Source: Pseudoxanthomonas sp. F37 (GTDB lineage: Bacteria; Pseudomonadota; Gammaproteobacteria; Xanthomonadales; Xanthomonadaceae). From it: a stretch of DNA of 64,000 nucleotides. The DNA lies in the NCBI RefSeq assembly GCF_022965755.1, contig NZ_CP095187.1, positions 3,881,001-3,945,000 on the forward strand, given 5' to 3'. Positions 36,686-46,167 of this stretch are shown here, in pieces. The notes beneath the pieces were generated by a model that was given only the letters and a program-made list of their open reading frames with translations, made no database searches and had not been told where the DNA came from. The translations under genes were made by a program, and so were the position numbers. How positions within the stretch are numbered: position 1 is the stretch's first letter; the number at the start of each line of letters is the position of its first letter.

Positions 36686-36728
36686 GGCAGGTGCTTCGGG
36701 CACCTTCTCCCCGCGAACGGGGAGAAGG
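36686..36728. repeat. Pair of adjacent hairpins downstream of the endonuclease-like gene
   Basis: AGGTGC/GCACCT is followed at once by an 11-bp perfect stem CCTTCTCCCCG/CGGGGAGAAGG with a CGAA loop (36703-36728), then AAAAG. A diverged form of the second hairpin (CTCCCCGCTGCGCAGGGAGAG) is near 31063, suggesting a dispersed element. It could also end the minus-strand transcript. The rest of 36605-36738 shows no gene. Confidence 0.6.
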
Positions 36729-36738
36729 AAAAGACGGC

Positions 36739-37572
36739 TTACGGCAAACCCAGCGTCACCACCACCGGGAAGTGGTCGGACGGATAACGTCCGCCCCAGC
36801 GTGTGGTCACCGACGTCGCCGCATCCACCTGCAGGCCTCTCACGAAGATCCAGTCGATGCGGCGGTCGGCCTTGCCGGTAAATCCATGGAAGGTGGCGTC
36901 GATGCCTTCCACCCGCGGTGCGGTCGTCCAGGCATCGCGCAGCGTCTGCGCCAGCACGGCGTGCACCTCCGAATCGGGCGTGGTGTTGAAATCGCCGGTC
37001 AGCACCACCGGCACGTCTTCCGGCAGCGTGGCCAGGTGGCGCGCGATGGCCTGCGCGCCTTTCAGGCGCGCGGCTTCATCCTGGTCGCGGTACGGCAGGT
37101 GGGTGTTGAACAGGTAGAAGCGCTTGCCGTCGCTGCGCTGTTCGAACAGGGCCCAGGTCACCATGCGGGGATGGGGGTGGCCCCAGGTGATGCTGCCCGC
37201 CACGTCGGGCGTGTCGGACAGCCAGAAGTCGCCGGACTGGACCACCGTCAACCGGTCCTTCCGATAGAACACGCCCATGTGCTCGCCGCCGCCATCGGCC
37301 TCGCGCCCGCGGCCGAACCAGGCGTACTGCGGCAGTTCGCGCGCCACATAGTCGGCCTGCGACCTCACCAGTTCCTGCATGCCGATCACGTCGGGCTGCT
37401 GTTCGCGCAGCATGCGCACCGCCAGCGGCTTGCGCGTTTCCCAGTAGTCCACGCCATCGCTCTCGGCGGGCAGGCGGATGTTGAAGCTCATGACGGAAAG
37501 CGGATCGGTGGCGTGTGCCTGCATCGACGCGAGGCCCAGCAGGCCTGCCAGCACCAGACTCCAACGGCTCAT
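36739..37572 (-). CDS. Endonuclease/exonuclease/phosphatase family protein, exported
   Basis: 277 residues with a signal peptide ending MQAHA. The EEP fold is marked by LSVMSFNIRLP, DVIGMQELVRSQ (metal-binding glutamate), FNTHLPYRD, PVVLTGDFNTTPDSE (aspartate and asparagine), RIDWIFVRG and the final SDHFPVVVTL (Asp-His pair). All catalytic residues are present. Substrates of this family range from DNA to phosphoinositides and other phosphodiesters; export favours a nutrient-scavenging role. ATG 37572 is used; ATG 37584 would add four residues. Confidence 0.88.
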   Translation of the reverse strand: MSRWSLVLAGLLGLASMQAHATDPLSVMSFNIRLPAESDGVDYWETRKPLAVRMLREQQPDVIGMQELVRSQADYVARELPQYAWFGRGREADGGGEHMGVFYRKDRLTVVQSGDFWLSDTPDVAGSITWGHPHPRMVTWALFEQRSDGKRFYLFNTHLPYRDQDEAARLKGAQAIARHLATLPEDVPVVLTGDFNTTPDSEVHAVLAQTLRDAWTTAPRVEGIDATFHGFTGKADRRIDWIFVRGLQVDAATSVTTRWGGRYPSDHFPVVVTLGLP

Positions 37573-37702
37573 GATCGATTCCACGATGGCGGGCCGCCAT
37601 TGTCGCGCAAGCGGCAGTCGAACCGCGAGGCGATCGGAACGAGCCTGGTTTCATCGGCGAGGCGGACTCATGCAAGATGCGCGCTTGGGAAGAGGAAACT
37701 CC

Positions 37703-38113
37703 ATGCCTGCGACCGCCCTGATCGTCATGCTGGCCGCCGCCGCGTCCGGCCAGCCTCCGCCACCGGTGACCCTCACGCTCGACACGGGCGCACGTGCGCC
37801 CGTGGATCCGGTGACCGCCTGTGCGGCCGGTCGCCTCAAGCCCTTCGTCGGTCCGTACGGTGTGCAGCAGGCGTGGCCGGTGATGGCGTCGCCGCCTGCC
37901 GGGCTGCACCACACCATGGGAACCCCGCTCTCCGACACCGGCGTTGTCGCCGACGGCTACCAGCAGTTCCTGCACGTCGACACCGGCGCGCGCGCGGTCT
38001 ACGTGGTCGAGCAGGGCGGCTTCGCGGGCACCTTCAAGGTGTACGGCCCGTTGCCGTTGCCGCAGTGCGCGCCCGGCGCACATACCGAAGAGCAGCCGGC
38101 ACCGTCGCGCTGA
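37703..38113 (+). CDS. Small exported protein of unknown function
   Basis: 136 residues. The start (ATG 37703) follows AGAGG at a good distance. A hydrophobic leader of about 16 residues (MPATALIVMLAAAASG) suggests export. The mature part has few features: LTLDTGARAPVDPVTACAAGRL, a central VQQAWPVMASPPAGLHH, and DGYQQFLHVDTGARAVYVVEQGG. I do not recognise the family. Two cysteines in the mature region could form a disulphide. It is convergent with the PfpI-like gene. Confidence 0.65.
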   Translation: MPATALIVMLAAAASGQPPPPVTLTLDTGARAPVDPVTACAAGRLKPFVGPYGVQQAWPVMASPPAGLHHTMGTPLSDTGVVADGYQQFLHVDTGARAVYVVEQGGFAGTFKVYGPLPLPQCAPGAHTEEQPAPSR

Positions 38114-38147
38114 GCGGCGGCGCGGTCCGGGGCCGGGGATCTCCGCT

Positions 38148-38714
38148 TTACGCCGAACGCCGCTGGCCGCCGTGCGTGCCCTCGGCGATCTCTTCCACCA
38201 GCTTGGCGCAGAAGGCGGGCAGGTCCTTCGGCGTGCGGCTGGTCACCAGGCCCTTGTCGACGATCACCTCATCGTCTTTCCAGTTCGCACCCGCATTCTC
38301 CAGGTCCTTGCGGATGTTGGGCACCGAGGTGACCGTGCGGCCGCGCAGCACGTCGGCATTGGCCAGCACCCAGGGGCCGTGGCAGATCGCGCCGACCGGT
38401 TTGCCGGCCTCGAAGAACCCGCGGGTGAAGGCCAGCGCCTGGTCGTCCACGCGCAGCGCGTCGGGATTGAACAGGCCGCCGGGAATGACCAGCGCGTCGT
38501 AGTCCTTGGCCGACACCTCGGACAGCACATGGTCCACGTCGACCTGGTCGCCCTTGTCGAAGTGCCTGAAGCCCTGGATGCGTCCACCGTCCAGCGAGAC
38601 GATGTCCACGTCCGCCTTGTGCTCGCGCAGCGCGCGCAGCGGCTCGGTGAGTTCGGACTGCTCGAACCCGTCGGTGGCGAGGATGGCGACACGCTTTCCG
38701 GTCAGATGGCTCAT
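38148..38714 (-). CDS. DJ-1/PfpI family protein (type 1 glutamine amidotransferase-like)
   Basis: 188 residues. The nucleophile elbow GAICHGPWVLANADVL holds the reactive cysteine. VAILATDGFEQSELTEP carries the conserved glutamate near it, and YDALVIPGGLFNPDALR is also typical. Close relatives (YhbO, PfpI) have been described as stress-related deglycases or peptidases; which applies here is open. ATG 38714 is preferred because it starts at the family's usual position; the open frame upstream has no similarity. Confidence 0.9.
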   Translation of the reverse strand: MSHLTGKRVAILATDGFEQSELTEPLRALREHKADVDIVSLDGGRIQGFRHFDKGDQVDVDHVLSEVSAKDYDALVIPGGLFNPDALRVDDQALAFTRGFFEAGKPVGAICHGPWVLANADVLRGRTVTSVPNIRKDLENAGANWKDDEVIVDKGLVTSRTPKDLPAFCAKLVEEIAEGTHGGQRRSA

Positions 38715-38844
38715 GGCGGGGCTCCCGTGCGAGTGGACGCCCACCGTAACGCGCGCAGTGCGCACAGCATGCGAAGGAAACGTTGCCATCCCGTCAACGC
38801 CGGCCATGCCCGTGCTTCAATGGCCATGTTCATTCTTTCGGGAC

Positions 38845-39243
38845 ATGCCGATGCCTGATTGCGTGAGGATCGTGCTGCGCAGCGTGCTCGCGCTGGGGCT
38901 GGCCCTCGTCGCCGTGCCACTTGTGAACCTGGCCGGCGGCGAACTCGCGGCGCTGCTGCGGCTGCCACCGGGTGGCGATGCGCGGCTGGCCTACGATCTG
39001 CTGTGGGTGTTCCTGGCCGGCGTCGCGGGCAGTGCGCTGATGGTCGGCGTGGCGGCGGTGGCGAAGAGCGCGCATGCGTGGGCACTGTTCGCGCTTTACC
39101 TTGCGCTGGATCTGTACGTGACCGTGGTGGCGTGGGACGACTTCCCGCGCTGGTTCACCCTCGCCTGCCTGCTGACGCTGCCCGTGCAGGTGTGGCTGGG
39201 CTGGTGGCTGGTGGTCAAGCGAGGAACGAGTGCAGAGAAGTGA
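38845..39243 (+). CDS. Small four-helix membrane protein of unknown function
   Basis: 132 residues, mostly hydrophobic, with helices at about 9-30, 48-68, 72-92 and 104-124. The sequence WDDFPRWFTLACLLTLP lies before the last helix. ATG 38845 and ATG 38851 are both possible and no strong ribosome site is visible. The last residues (GTSAEK) and the stop codon are encoded by the left arm of the repeat at 39221-39302, as for the YihY gene. The family was not recognised. Confidence 0.65.
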   Translation: MPMPDCVRIVLRSVLALGLALVAVPLVNLAGGELAALLRLPPGGDARLAYDLLWVFLAGVAGSALMVGVAAVAKSAHAWALFALYLALDLYVTVVAWDDFPRWFTLACLLTLPVQVWLGWWLVVKRGTSAEK

Positions 39244-39302
39244 GGAGTGAGCGAAAGCCCAGACGCCTCTACTCATTCCTCACTTCTCTTCACTCACTCC
39301 TC
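39221..39302. repeat. Imperfect 31-bp inverted repeat (copy 3 of 3)
   Basis: Left arm 39221-39251 and right arm 39272-39302 match at 27 of 31 positions when folded. The loop starts CGAAAGCC, as in copy 1. It lies between the convergent membrane-protein gene and ubiB and contains the stop codon of the former. Confidence 0.8.
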
Positions 39303-39305
39303 GCC

Positions 39306-40958
39306 TCACCGCCGCGGCCACGCTGCCAGCAGGGCCCACAGGCCGCCGATGCCGGCGATCCAGGCCGAAGCCGGGACGTCGAGCAGGCGCGGGCCGCCGG
39401 CTTCCAGCGCATACAGCACCGCCGCGACGATCAGCAGGCCCACCCCCAGGATGGCCGCCACCACGCGGCGCTGCAGGCCCTTCATGGTCTGCGTCAGCTC
39501 GGTGAGGTCGCGGGACCGCATCGACAGCTCGTGCCGGCCCTCCACCTGCTGGCTCAGCCAGGCATGCACCAGGCGCGGCATGTCCGGCGCGTGGGTCATG
39601 ATCTCGGGCAGGCGCTTGCGGAACTCCTGCGCGGCGCGCTGCGGGCTGTAGCGTTCCACCAGGATGCGTTCCAGCACCGGCTTGGCCACGGCCCAGATGT
39701 CGATCTGCGGGTCCAGCTGGCGGCCCACGCCCTCGATGTTGAGCAGGGTCTTCTGCAGCAGGATCAGCTGCGGCTGCAGGGTCAGCTCGTAACGCTGCGC
39801 GGTGCGGAACAGCTTGGCCAGCACCTCGGCCAGCGAGATCTCGCTGAGCGGACGGGTGAAGTACGGCTCGCACACCGCGCGCGCGGCGGCTTCCAGTTCG
39901 TCGATGCGGATGTGCGCGGGCATCCAGCCGGCCTGCACGTGCAGCTCGGCGATGCGGCGGTAGTCGCGGTTGAAGATCGCCATGAAGTTCTCGGCGAGCC
40001 AATACTGGTCGTCGCGCGAGAGCTGGCCCATGATGCCGAAATCCAGCGCGATGAAGCGCGGATCGGCCTTGCGCTCCGGATCCACCCAGATGTTGCCGGC
40101 ATGCGCATCGGCATGGAAGAAGTTGTCGCGGAACACCTGCTGGTAGAACACGCGCACGCCCTTGGCCGCGAGCGCCTTGCGGTCGATGCCGGCCGCGTCC
40201 AGCGCGGCGATGTCGTCGGACGGGATGCCGCGCACGCGCTCCATCGTCATCGCGCCCTGCGCCGTGTGCGACCAGATCACCTCCGGCACGTACAGGTCGG
40301 GCGAACCGGCCCAGTTGCGGCGCAGCAGGCTGGCATTGCCGGCCTCGCGCTGCAGGTCGAGTTCGGCGGCCAGCGTGTTCTCGATCTCGGCCACGATCTC
40401 GCGCGGGCGGATCTTGTCGGCGGCCGGATGCGCGCGCTCGACGATGGCGGCGATGCTTTCCAGCAGCGCGATGTCGCCAGCGATCTGCCTGCCGATGTCC
40501 GGGCGCAGCACCTTCACCACCACCTCGCGTCCGCCCGGCAGCGTGGCGGCATGCACCTGCGCGATGCTGGCGGACGCCAGCGGCGTGGTATCGAAGGTTT
40601 CGAAGGCGTCGCGGACATCGCGCGCGAGTTCCTGTTCGACCCGCGCGCGCGCGCGTTCGCCGTCGAACGGCGCCACGCGGTCCTGCAGCAGGGTCAGCTC
40701 CTCGGCGATGTCGGGCGGGATGAGGTCGCGCCGGGTGGACAGGATCTGCCCGAACTTGACGAAGATCGGGCCGAGTTCCTGCAGCGCCAGCCGCAGGCGC
40801 GCACCGCGCGGCTGTGCGGCGATCTCGGCCGACGCGCGCGGCACGAAGGGGCGGGCCAGCTTCAGCCAGCGCTCGACCGGCGTGCCTTCCAGCAGGTCGT
40901 CCAGGCGATAGCGCAGCAACACCCGGCCGATGCGGCTGGCCCGCAGCACCGACTTCAT
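39306..40958 (-). CDS. ubiB: UbiB, ubiquinone biosynthesis regulatory kinase-like protein
   Basis: 550 residues. The ABC1/ADCK family motif KxGQ is at K68-F-G-Q71 in [18 protein letters not shown]. The atypical kinase core follows, with ASIAQVHAA, the lysine in [21 protein letters not shown] and ALDFGIMG. Two C-terminal hydrophobic helices (about 497-548) anchor it in the membrane. UbiB is needed for coenzyme Q synthesis, probably acting as an ATPase that handles hydrophobic intermediates. Its start overlaps the ubiJ stop (ATGA). Confidence 0.96.
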   Translation of the reverse strand: MKSVLRASRIGRVLLRYRLDDLLEGTPVERWLKLARPFVPRASAEIAAQPRGARLRLALQELGPIFVKFGQILSTRRDLIPPDIAEELTLLQDRVAPFDGERARARVEQELARDVRDAFETFDTTPLASASIAQVHAATLPGGREVVVKVLRPDIGRQIAGDIALLESIAAIVERAHPAADKIRPREIVAEIENTLAAELDLQREAGNASLLRRNWAGSPDLYVPEVIWSHTAQGAMTMERVRGIPSDDIAALDAAGIDRKALAAKGVRVFYQQVFRDNFFHADAHAGNIWVDPERKADPRFIALDFGIMGQLSRDDQYWLAENFMAIFNRDYRRIAELHVQAGWMPAHIRIDELEAAARAVCEPYFTRPLSEISLAEVLAKLFRTAQRYELTLQPQLILLQKTLLNIEGVGRQLDPQIDIWAVAKPVLERILVERYSPQRAAQEFRKRLPEIMTHAPDMPRLVHAWLSQQVEGRHELSMRSRDLTELTQTMKGLQRRVVAAILGVGLLIVAAVLYALEAGGPRLLDVPASAWIAGIGGLWALLAAWPRR

Positions 40959-41596
40959 GCGCGATGCTCCACGAGGGCGGCGAGGCGACCGATGCGCACG
41001 GCCAGGCGCTCGACATCGTCGCGGATGGCGTCGACATCGTCATGGAAGGCATTGAGCTCCTCGCGGCCGACCACGTCGCGCGATTCCTCGGTGACGTACT
41101 CGGCGGCGCTTCCCGCAAGATTGCCTGCGGCGGCAAGCGCCTGCTGCAGGCCGGTGCGCAAGGCATTGGCGACCTGCACGCCGACGATGTCGCCGAACAC
41201 CCGGGTGAAGGGCAGCGACCAGTCGGGATCGAAACGGGTGGCCAGCGTCTGCAGGCGGCGCGCCAGGTCGGCATCGCCGGACACCTTCACCTTGCCGACA
41301 GGCGTGGCGTGGTCGCGACGGAAGAACGGCAACTGGCCGAGCAACCCGCCCAAGCTGCCGCGCACGGCCAGGTCGGCTTCCAGCACTTCGCTGGCGGGGC
41401 CCACCTGCAGCCGTCCGCCTCCGACCATGATGTCCATCGCCAACGGTGGCGCCTCCACGGCCACCTGGATGCGGCGACCTTCCAGCGGACGCAGTGCGGC
41501 TTCGGTATCGGGATCCAGGGCCAGGGCGTGGTTGAGCGCGGTTTCCAGCGCACGGCCGGCGAGCGGCTTGAGGGCATCGAACGGAGACAGGTCCAT
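40955..41596 (-). CDS. ubiJ: UbiJ, SCP2-domain accessory factor of ubiquinone synthesis
   Basis: 213 residues. The N-terminal SCP2 lipid-binding domain covers about 15-120 ([20 protein letters not shown] and [20 protein letters not shown]). A C-terminal helical tail with EFHDDV-like acidic text ([21 protein letters not shown]) follows. UbiJ organises the soluble Ubi complex and binds polyprenyl intermediates. It is directly upstream of ubiB, the common ubi gene order. No ubiE is in this window upstream; a DUF1328 gene is there instead. Confidence 0.9.
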   Translation of the reverse strand: MDLSPFDALKPLAGRALETALNHALALDPDTEAALRPLEGRRIQVAVEAPPLAMDIMVGGGRLQVGPASEVLEADLAVRGSLGGLLGQLPFFRRDHATPVGKVKVSGDADLARRLQTLATRFDPDWSLPFTRVFGDIVGVQVANALRTGLQQALAAAGNLAGSAAEYVTEESRDVVGREELNAFHDDVDAIRDDVERLAVRIGRLAALVEHRA

Positions 41597-41710
41597 GCCG
41601 CCATTCTAGCGGCAAAGCCTGTACGCCCCGCCCGCCCGTACGCCCGCTTCATGCAGGCTGGGGCGGGCCCGACGGCCTCCTGCCGTCCCGGCGGAGAGAG
41701 ACGGTGAAGG

Positions 41711-41869
41711 TCAGACGCGTCGGCCGCGCAGCAGCGAAATGATCGCCAGGATCACGAAGACGACGAACAGCACCCACGCGATGTTGGTGGCCGCACCGGC
41801 GATGCCGCTGAAGCCCAGCACGGCGGCGATCAGGGCGATGACGAAGAAGATGATGGCGTAGCGCAGCAT
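41711..41869 (-). CDS. DUF1328 small membrane protein
   Basis: 52 residues: [20 protein letters not shown], a glycine/alanine-rich turn [11 protein letters not shown], then a second helix and the basic end LLRGRRV. This is the DUF1328 (YtjA) pattern, tiny inner-membrane proteins often linked to stress but without known activity. GGGAGC lies just before ATG 41869. The 216 bp upstream to oleD (41870-42085) contain no gene I can support. Confidence 0.88.
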   Translation of the reverse strand: MLRYAIIFFVIALIAAVLGFSGIAGAATNIAWVLFVVFVILAIISLLRGRRV

Positions 41870-42085
41870 GGAAGCTCCCTTTGGCATGTGGCCAGTGGTA
41901 CAGCCGTTAGTGGCGTGCGCCATGCTGGAATGCGGAGAGTCGTCGCCGTGTGAGCATCGCCGGCCGCGGTATGGACAGGCTTCAGCGTGGTGAGTCGTGC
42001 GTGAAAACCGGCGTCTGCGGGAGGTGGCGGATGCTGCATGGCGTGGCCGCCATTCCAGGACCGCGCGATGTGGCCGGAGGCTCGC

Positions 42086-43087
42086 CTACAGCGGGTGATC
42101 GCGCAGCCAGGCACGCAGGCGCTCGAAGCCTTCGTCCATGGACACGCGCGGCACGTAGCCGAAGTCGCGGCGCGCCGGCGCCATGTCGTACCAGTGCGCG
42201 GTGCTCAGCTGTTCGGCCAGGAAGCGCGTCATCGGCGGCTCGCCCTTCAGCGGCAGCACCGTCCACAGCGCTTCGCACACGGCGCCGATGCGATAGGCGG
42301 CCGTGAACGACAGGTGCTTGTCCACGCGCGGCGCACCGGCCGTTTCCAGCAGCGCGTCGAGCAGCTTGCGCATCGGCCACGGCTCGCCATTGGAGATGAA
42401 GTAGGCCTTGCCCGCGCAGGCGGCGCCGGGCGCGAGATGGTCGAAGGCGTCGAAGTGCGCCTGCGCGGCATTGTCGATGTAGGTGGTGTCGACATGGTTC
42501 TCGCCGCTGCCGACGATGCGCAGGCGGCCGGCGCGCGCGCGCGACACCAGCCGCGGCAGGATCTGGTGGTCGCCGGGGCCCCAGATCAGGCGCGGGCGCA
42601 GCGCCACCGTCGCCAGCGATGCGTCGTTGGCGGCCAGCACGGCCTTCTCCGCGAGGGTCTTGGTGGTCGCGTAAGGCGCCTTGAAGCCCTCGCCGTAGGG
42701 CACGTTGTCGGCGGTACCGCCTTCCACCGGATGGGTGGCGCGATGGGTCACGCTGGGGGTGGAGGTGTAGACGAGGCGCGCGATGCCGTGCACGCGACAG
42801 GCATCGAGCACGTTCTGCGTGCCGACCACGTTGGCATCGTGGTAGCTCTTGTAGCTGCCCCAGGCACCGGCCTTGGCCGCGTTGTGGAACACCGCATCCA
42901 CGCCGTCGGCGGCGTGCCGTACCGCGTGCGCATCGGCGAGATCGCCCTGCACCTGGCCCACGCCCAGCGCGCGCAGCGCGGGGTAGTAGCCCCGGTTGAG
43001 GCTGATGACCTCATGCCCGCGTTCGACCAGGCCGCGACACAGCGCCTGACCAAGGAATCCGCCGCCGCCGGTGACGAGGATCTTCAT
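42086..43087 (-). CDS. oleD: OleD, NADPH-dependent 2-alkyl-3-oxoalkanoate reductase
   Basis: 333 residues, an extended short-chain dehydrogenase/3-beta-HSD type enzyme. The nucleotide-binding start is [17 protein letters not shown] and the catalytic tyrosine/lysine pair is in [12 protein letters not shown]. In the ole pathway it reduces the 2-alkyl-3-ketoacid made by OleA to a 2-alkyl-3-hydroxy acid. Its ATG overlaps the oleC stop (ATGA at 43087-43084), so the two are translated together. It is the last gene of the operon. Confidence 0.93.
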   Translation of the reverse strand: MKILVTGGGGFLGQALCRGLVERGHEVISLNRGYYPALRALGVGQVQGDLADAHAVRHAADGVDAVFHNAAKAGAWGSYKSYHDANVVGTQNVLDACRVHGIARLVYTSTPSVTHRATHPVEGGTADNVPYGEGFKAPYATTKTLAEKAVLAANDASLATVALRPRLIWGPGDHQILPRLVSRARAGRLRIVGSGENHVDTTYIDNAAQAHFDAFDHLAPGAACAGKAYFISNGEPWPMRKLLDALLETAGAPRVDKHLSFTAAYRIGAVCEALWTVLPLKGEPPMTRFLAEQLSTAHWYDMAPARRDFGYVPRVSMDEGFERLRAWLRDHPL

Positions 43088-44727
43088 GCGTGCGACTCCT
43101 TGTGCGCGGCGGCCCATGCCGCCAGCGTCTCGCGGCCGATCTTGGCATTGTGGCGGATATCCACCGGAAAACCGGGGTGCGGCAGGAACGTGGCGATGGG
43201 CGCGGTGTGCGGATGACGTGCACCGATGGCGCGCAGTTCGGCCTCCACCCGCGCACGGTCCGTGCCGACGCCGGGCTGCAGTTCGTAGCAGAGCACCGGC
43301 GACTGGCGCCCCGGTTCACCGACCCCGACCAGCGCGGTGCGGCGGACCTGAGGATGGGTGTTGAAGACCGGTTCGACCTGTTCGGTATAGAGCGGACCGT
43401 CGACGGTTTCGACGCGCTGAGTCTTGCGGCCGCAGAACCACAGCCGGCCCTCGCCATCGAACCAGCCCACGTCGCCCATGCGGTGCACGATGCGCTCGCC
43501 ACCATCGGCCAGGGTTTCGCGGATCTTGGCGATGCGCGTGGCGGCGTCGCGGCGGAAGTAGGTATCGGTAGCGGTGGGGCCGGCGACGGTGATCTCGCCG
43601 ACTTCACCGTCGGGCAGCACGTCGACCTCGCGCCAGTCGGCGATCGGCGCATCGACGATGCGGATGATGCGGACCTCGTTTGGCGGTACCGCGCGGCCGA
43701 CGCAGGTGCCGGCACCGGCCTCGGTGGCGGCGCGCGTGGATTCCAGTTCGCGGCCTTCGATGACGGCCACCGGCAGGCATTCGGTGGCGCCGTAGGGCGT
43801 CCAGAACTGCGCCTCGTCCGGCAGCAGCGTGCGGATCTTCGCCACGACATCCGGGGGCACCGGCGCGCCGGCGGAGGTCACGCGCTGCACGGTGGGCAGC
43901 GGCGCGCCATGGTCGGCCAGTACCTTCATCAGCGCCGGCGAGCCGAACAGCTGGGTGACGCCGAAGCGCGCGATGGCCGCGTGCAGCTTGCGTGGATCGG
44001 CGCTGGCCGGGCGGGTGGGGTCCATGTCGGGAATCACCGAGGTGAGCCCGAGCGCGGGATCGAACAGCGCGAACGGCGGGAACGTGGGCAGGTCCACGCC
44101 GCCGGGCTGCAGGCCGAAGGCGTCGCGCAGCAGGTCGATCTGGGCGACGAAATGACGATGGCGGTAGACCACGCCCTTCGGCACGCCGGTGGATCCGCTG
44201 GTGAACAGGATGCCGGCGACATCGTCGGGCGCCGTGTCCGCAAGCTGCGGGCCGGCGTTGGCGCCGCGCGCCTCGATCTTCGCCAGCGTGGTTCCCCCCC
44301 AGGCCCAGCGCGTGCCGACGGTGACGATCTTCTCGGCCGACTTCGCCCAGCCCAGCACGCGTCGCGCGAACTGGGCCAATGGAATGCCGATGAACGCCTC
44401 CGGCTCGGCTTCGTCCAGGCACTGCTTCAGCGCGCGCCGGTCGATGCCGGGGTCCACCAGCACCGGCACGGCGCCCGCCTTGAACAGGGCGAACATCAGC
44501 AGGAAGAACTCCGGGGTGGGCCGCACCATCACCACGGCGCGGCGGCCCCGCCCGATGCCGTACGCGCCCAGCCCGGCGGCGATGGCGTCGCTGCGGGCAT
44601 CGAGCTGGGCATAGGTGAGTTCGCGGGTGTAGCGGCCGGCGCCATCGGGGCAGCGCATGGCCACGCGGTCGGGCTGCTCGCGGGCCAGCCGGGGCAGGCT
44701 GGCGGCGATGTTGCACGGATCGGTCAT
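43084..44727 (-). CDS. oleC: OleC, beta-lactone synthetase of the AMP-ligase family
   Basis: 547 residues of the acyl-AMP ligase fold. The phosphate loop [13 protein letters not shown] and the [13 protein letters not shown] motif are intact. The enzyme adenylates the 2-alkyl-3-hydroxy acid and closes it to a beta-lactone. Position between oleB and oleD and overlap with oleD support the assignment over a general acyl-CoA synthetase. ATG 44727 is used; the frame extends upstream antisense to the YkgJ-type gene without similarity. Confidence 0.94.
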   Translation of the reverse strand: MTDPCNIAASLPRLAREQPDRVAMRCPDGAGRYTRELTYAQLDARSDAIAAGLGAYGIGRGRRAVVMVRPTPEFFLLMFALFKAGAVPVLVDPGIDRRALKQCLDEAEPEAFIGIPLAQFARRVLGWAKSAEKIVTVGTRWAWGGTTLAKIEARGANAGPQLADTAPDDVAGILFTSGSTGVPKGVVYRHRHFVAQIDLLRDAFGLQPGGVDLPTFPPFALFDPALGLTSVIPDMDPTRPASADPRKLHAAIARFGVTQLFGSPALMKVLADHGAPLPTVQRVTSAGAPVPPDVVAKIRTLLPDEAQFWTPYGATECLPVAVIEGRELESTRAATEAGAGTCVGRAVPPNEVRIIRIVDAPIADWREVDVLPDGEVGEITVAGPTATDTYFRRDAATRIAKIRETLADGGERIVHRMGDVGWFDGEGRLWFCGRKTQRVETVDGPLYTEQVEPVFNTHPQVRRTALVGVGEPGRQSPVLCYELQPGVGTDRARVEAELRAIGARHPHTAPIATFLPHPGFPVDIRHNAKIGRETLAAWAAAHKESHA

Positions 44728-44818
44728 GCCCACATTGTCGCCGCTGGACGGTACTTGCGTCAGCCCGCGGTGTTGGCAGAATGCGCGTCCCGCCGCGCTC
44801 CGTCGCCTGACCGCCCCG

Positions 44819-45199
44819 ATGCATCCCTGCCTGACCTGCGGCGCCTGCTGCGCCCATTTCCGCGTCAGCTTCCACTGGAGCGAGGCGGACCCCGAGCAGG
44901 GCGGCGTTGTTCCGCTCGCGCTGACCGAGCCGCTGCGCGTGCATGAGCGGGTGATGCGCGGCACCTCCCAGCACGCGCCGCGCTGCGTGGCCCTGGATGC
45001 CGACATCGGCCGCTACAGCCGCTGCACCATCCACGACCGGCGACCGTCGGTGTGCGCGCTGGTGCCGGCATCGCTGGAGTTCGGCGAACGCAGCGCGCAG
45101 TGCGACAAGGCGCGTCTGGCGCACGGCCTGCCGCTGCTGGTGGAAGCGGACTGGGCGGGCGTGGGGGACGCCGAGAAGAATCCGTTGCCGGAGATCTGA
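44819..45199 (+). CDS. YkgJ family cysteine-cluster protein
   Basis: 126 residues. CLTCGACCAHFRVSF near the start and PRCVALDADIGRYSRCTIH with RPSVC further on supply the cysteines of the zinc or iron-sulphur binding YkgJ family (CxxCxxCC plus more). Function unknown. It is transcribed against the ole genes, occupying the gap between oleB and oleC. oleC and oleD therefore probably have their own promoter or depend on read-through across an opposing gene. Confidence 0.88.
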   Translation: MHPCLTCGACCAHFRVSFHWSEADPEQGGVVPLALTEPLRVHERVMRGTSQHAPRCVALDADIGRYSRCTIHDRRPSVCALVPASLEFGERSAQCDKARLAHGLPLLVEADWAGVGDAEKNPLPEI

Positions 45200-45246
45200 T
45201 CCTTCCCCCCGTGCGGGAGCAGGGATCAGATCCGTGGGAGAAGGAT

Positions 45247-46167
45247 TCAGCCCAGCGGATGACGATCCAGGAAGTCGCGGATCAGCGGCACCAGGATCTC
45301 GTGCTTGTCTTCCAGCACATAGTGGCCGGCGTCTTCGTAGGCATGCACTTCGGCGTTGGGCAGCGCGGCCCGGAAGCCGTCCAGGAAGTGCCTGTCGAAC
45401 ACGAAGTCCTTCAGCCCCCAGCCCAGGAACGCCGGGCGGTCGGCGAAGGACGGCAGCGCCTTGCCCGCGGCCTCGAGCAGCGGCCACGCCCGGTCCCGCG
45501 GGCCGAGCGGAATGTCCTGCATGAAGCGGATCGTCGAGATGCGGTTGGCCCATGTGTCGTACGGCGACACGTACGCGCGGCGCACGTCGGCCGGCATGCG
45601 GCGCTCCACGCCGATCCACGAGGCGCCGGCGGAGAAGGCGTTGAAGCCGCGGATGATCCATTCGCCGATCCTCCAGTCGCGGCCCAGGGCGATCTGCCAT
45701 GGCATCTTCTTCGCCGCGGGCATCGGGAAAGCGGCGGTGTTGGTGATCACCAGGCGCTTCACCTGCGCGGCGTGCGAGAGCGCCCAGCCGAAGCCGATCA
45801 TGCCGCCCCAGTCGTGCACGGCCAGCGTCACCGGGCCGGTGATGCCGAGGTGGCGCAGCAGCGCGGCCACGTCGTCCACCCGCGACTGCAGGGTGTATTC
45901 GTAGCGGCTGTCGTCCGGCTTGTCGGACAGGCCCATGCCGATGTGATCGGGCACGATGCAACGGTACTTGTCCGACAGCCCCGCCACCAGCGTGCGCCAG
46001 TAATAGCTCCACGACGGATTGCCGTGCAGCATCACCACCACCTCGCCGTCGCGCGGTCCTTCGTCTAGGTAGTTCATCGACAGGCCCGGGCGGACCTCGA
46101 AACGCTGGGGATGGGAGGGGTAGCCGGGGAGGGCATGGGCGGCGGCAAAAGCAGTGGTATCGCTCAC
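45247..46167 (-). CDS. oleB: OleB, beta-lactone decarboxylase of the alpha/beta-hydrolase fold
   Basis: 306 residues, related to haloalkane dehalogenases. MLHGNPSWSYYWRTL is the oxyanion region. The nucleophile aspartate is in LAVHDWGGMIGFGWAL and the base histidine in YEDAGHYVLED. It removes CO2 from the beta-lactone, giving a cis-olefin. GTG 46167 overlaps the Fic stop codon in GTGA, which fits the N-terminus SDTTAFAAAHALPGYP seen in relatives. It is convergent with the YkgJ-type gene. Confidence 0.92.
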   Translation of the reverse strand: MSDTTAFAAAHALPGYPSHPQRFEVRPGLSMNYLDEGPRDGEVVVMLHGNPSWSYYWRTLVAGLSDKYRCIVPDHIGMGLSDKPDDSRYEYTLQSRVDDVAALLRHLGITGPVTLAVHDWGGMIGFGWALSHAAQVKRLVITNTAAFPMPAAKKMPWQIALGRDWRIGEWIIRGFNAFSAGASWIGVERRMPADVRRAYVSPYDTWANRISTIRFMQDIPLGPRDRAWPLLEAAGKALPSFADRPAFLGWGLKDFVFDRHFLDGFRAALPNAEVHAYEDAGHYVLEDKHEILVPLIRDFLDRHPLG

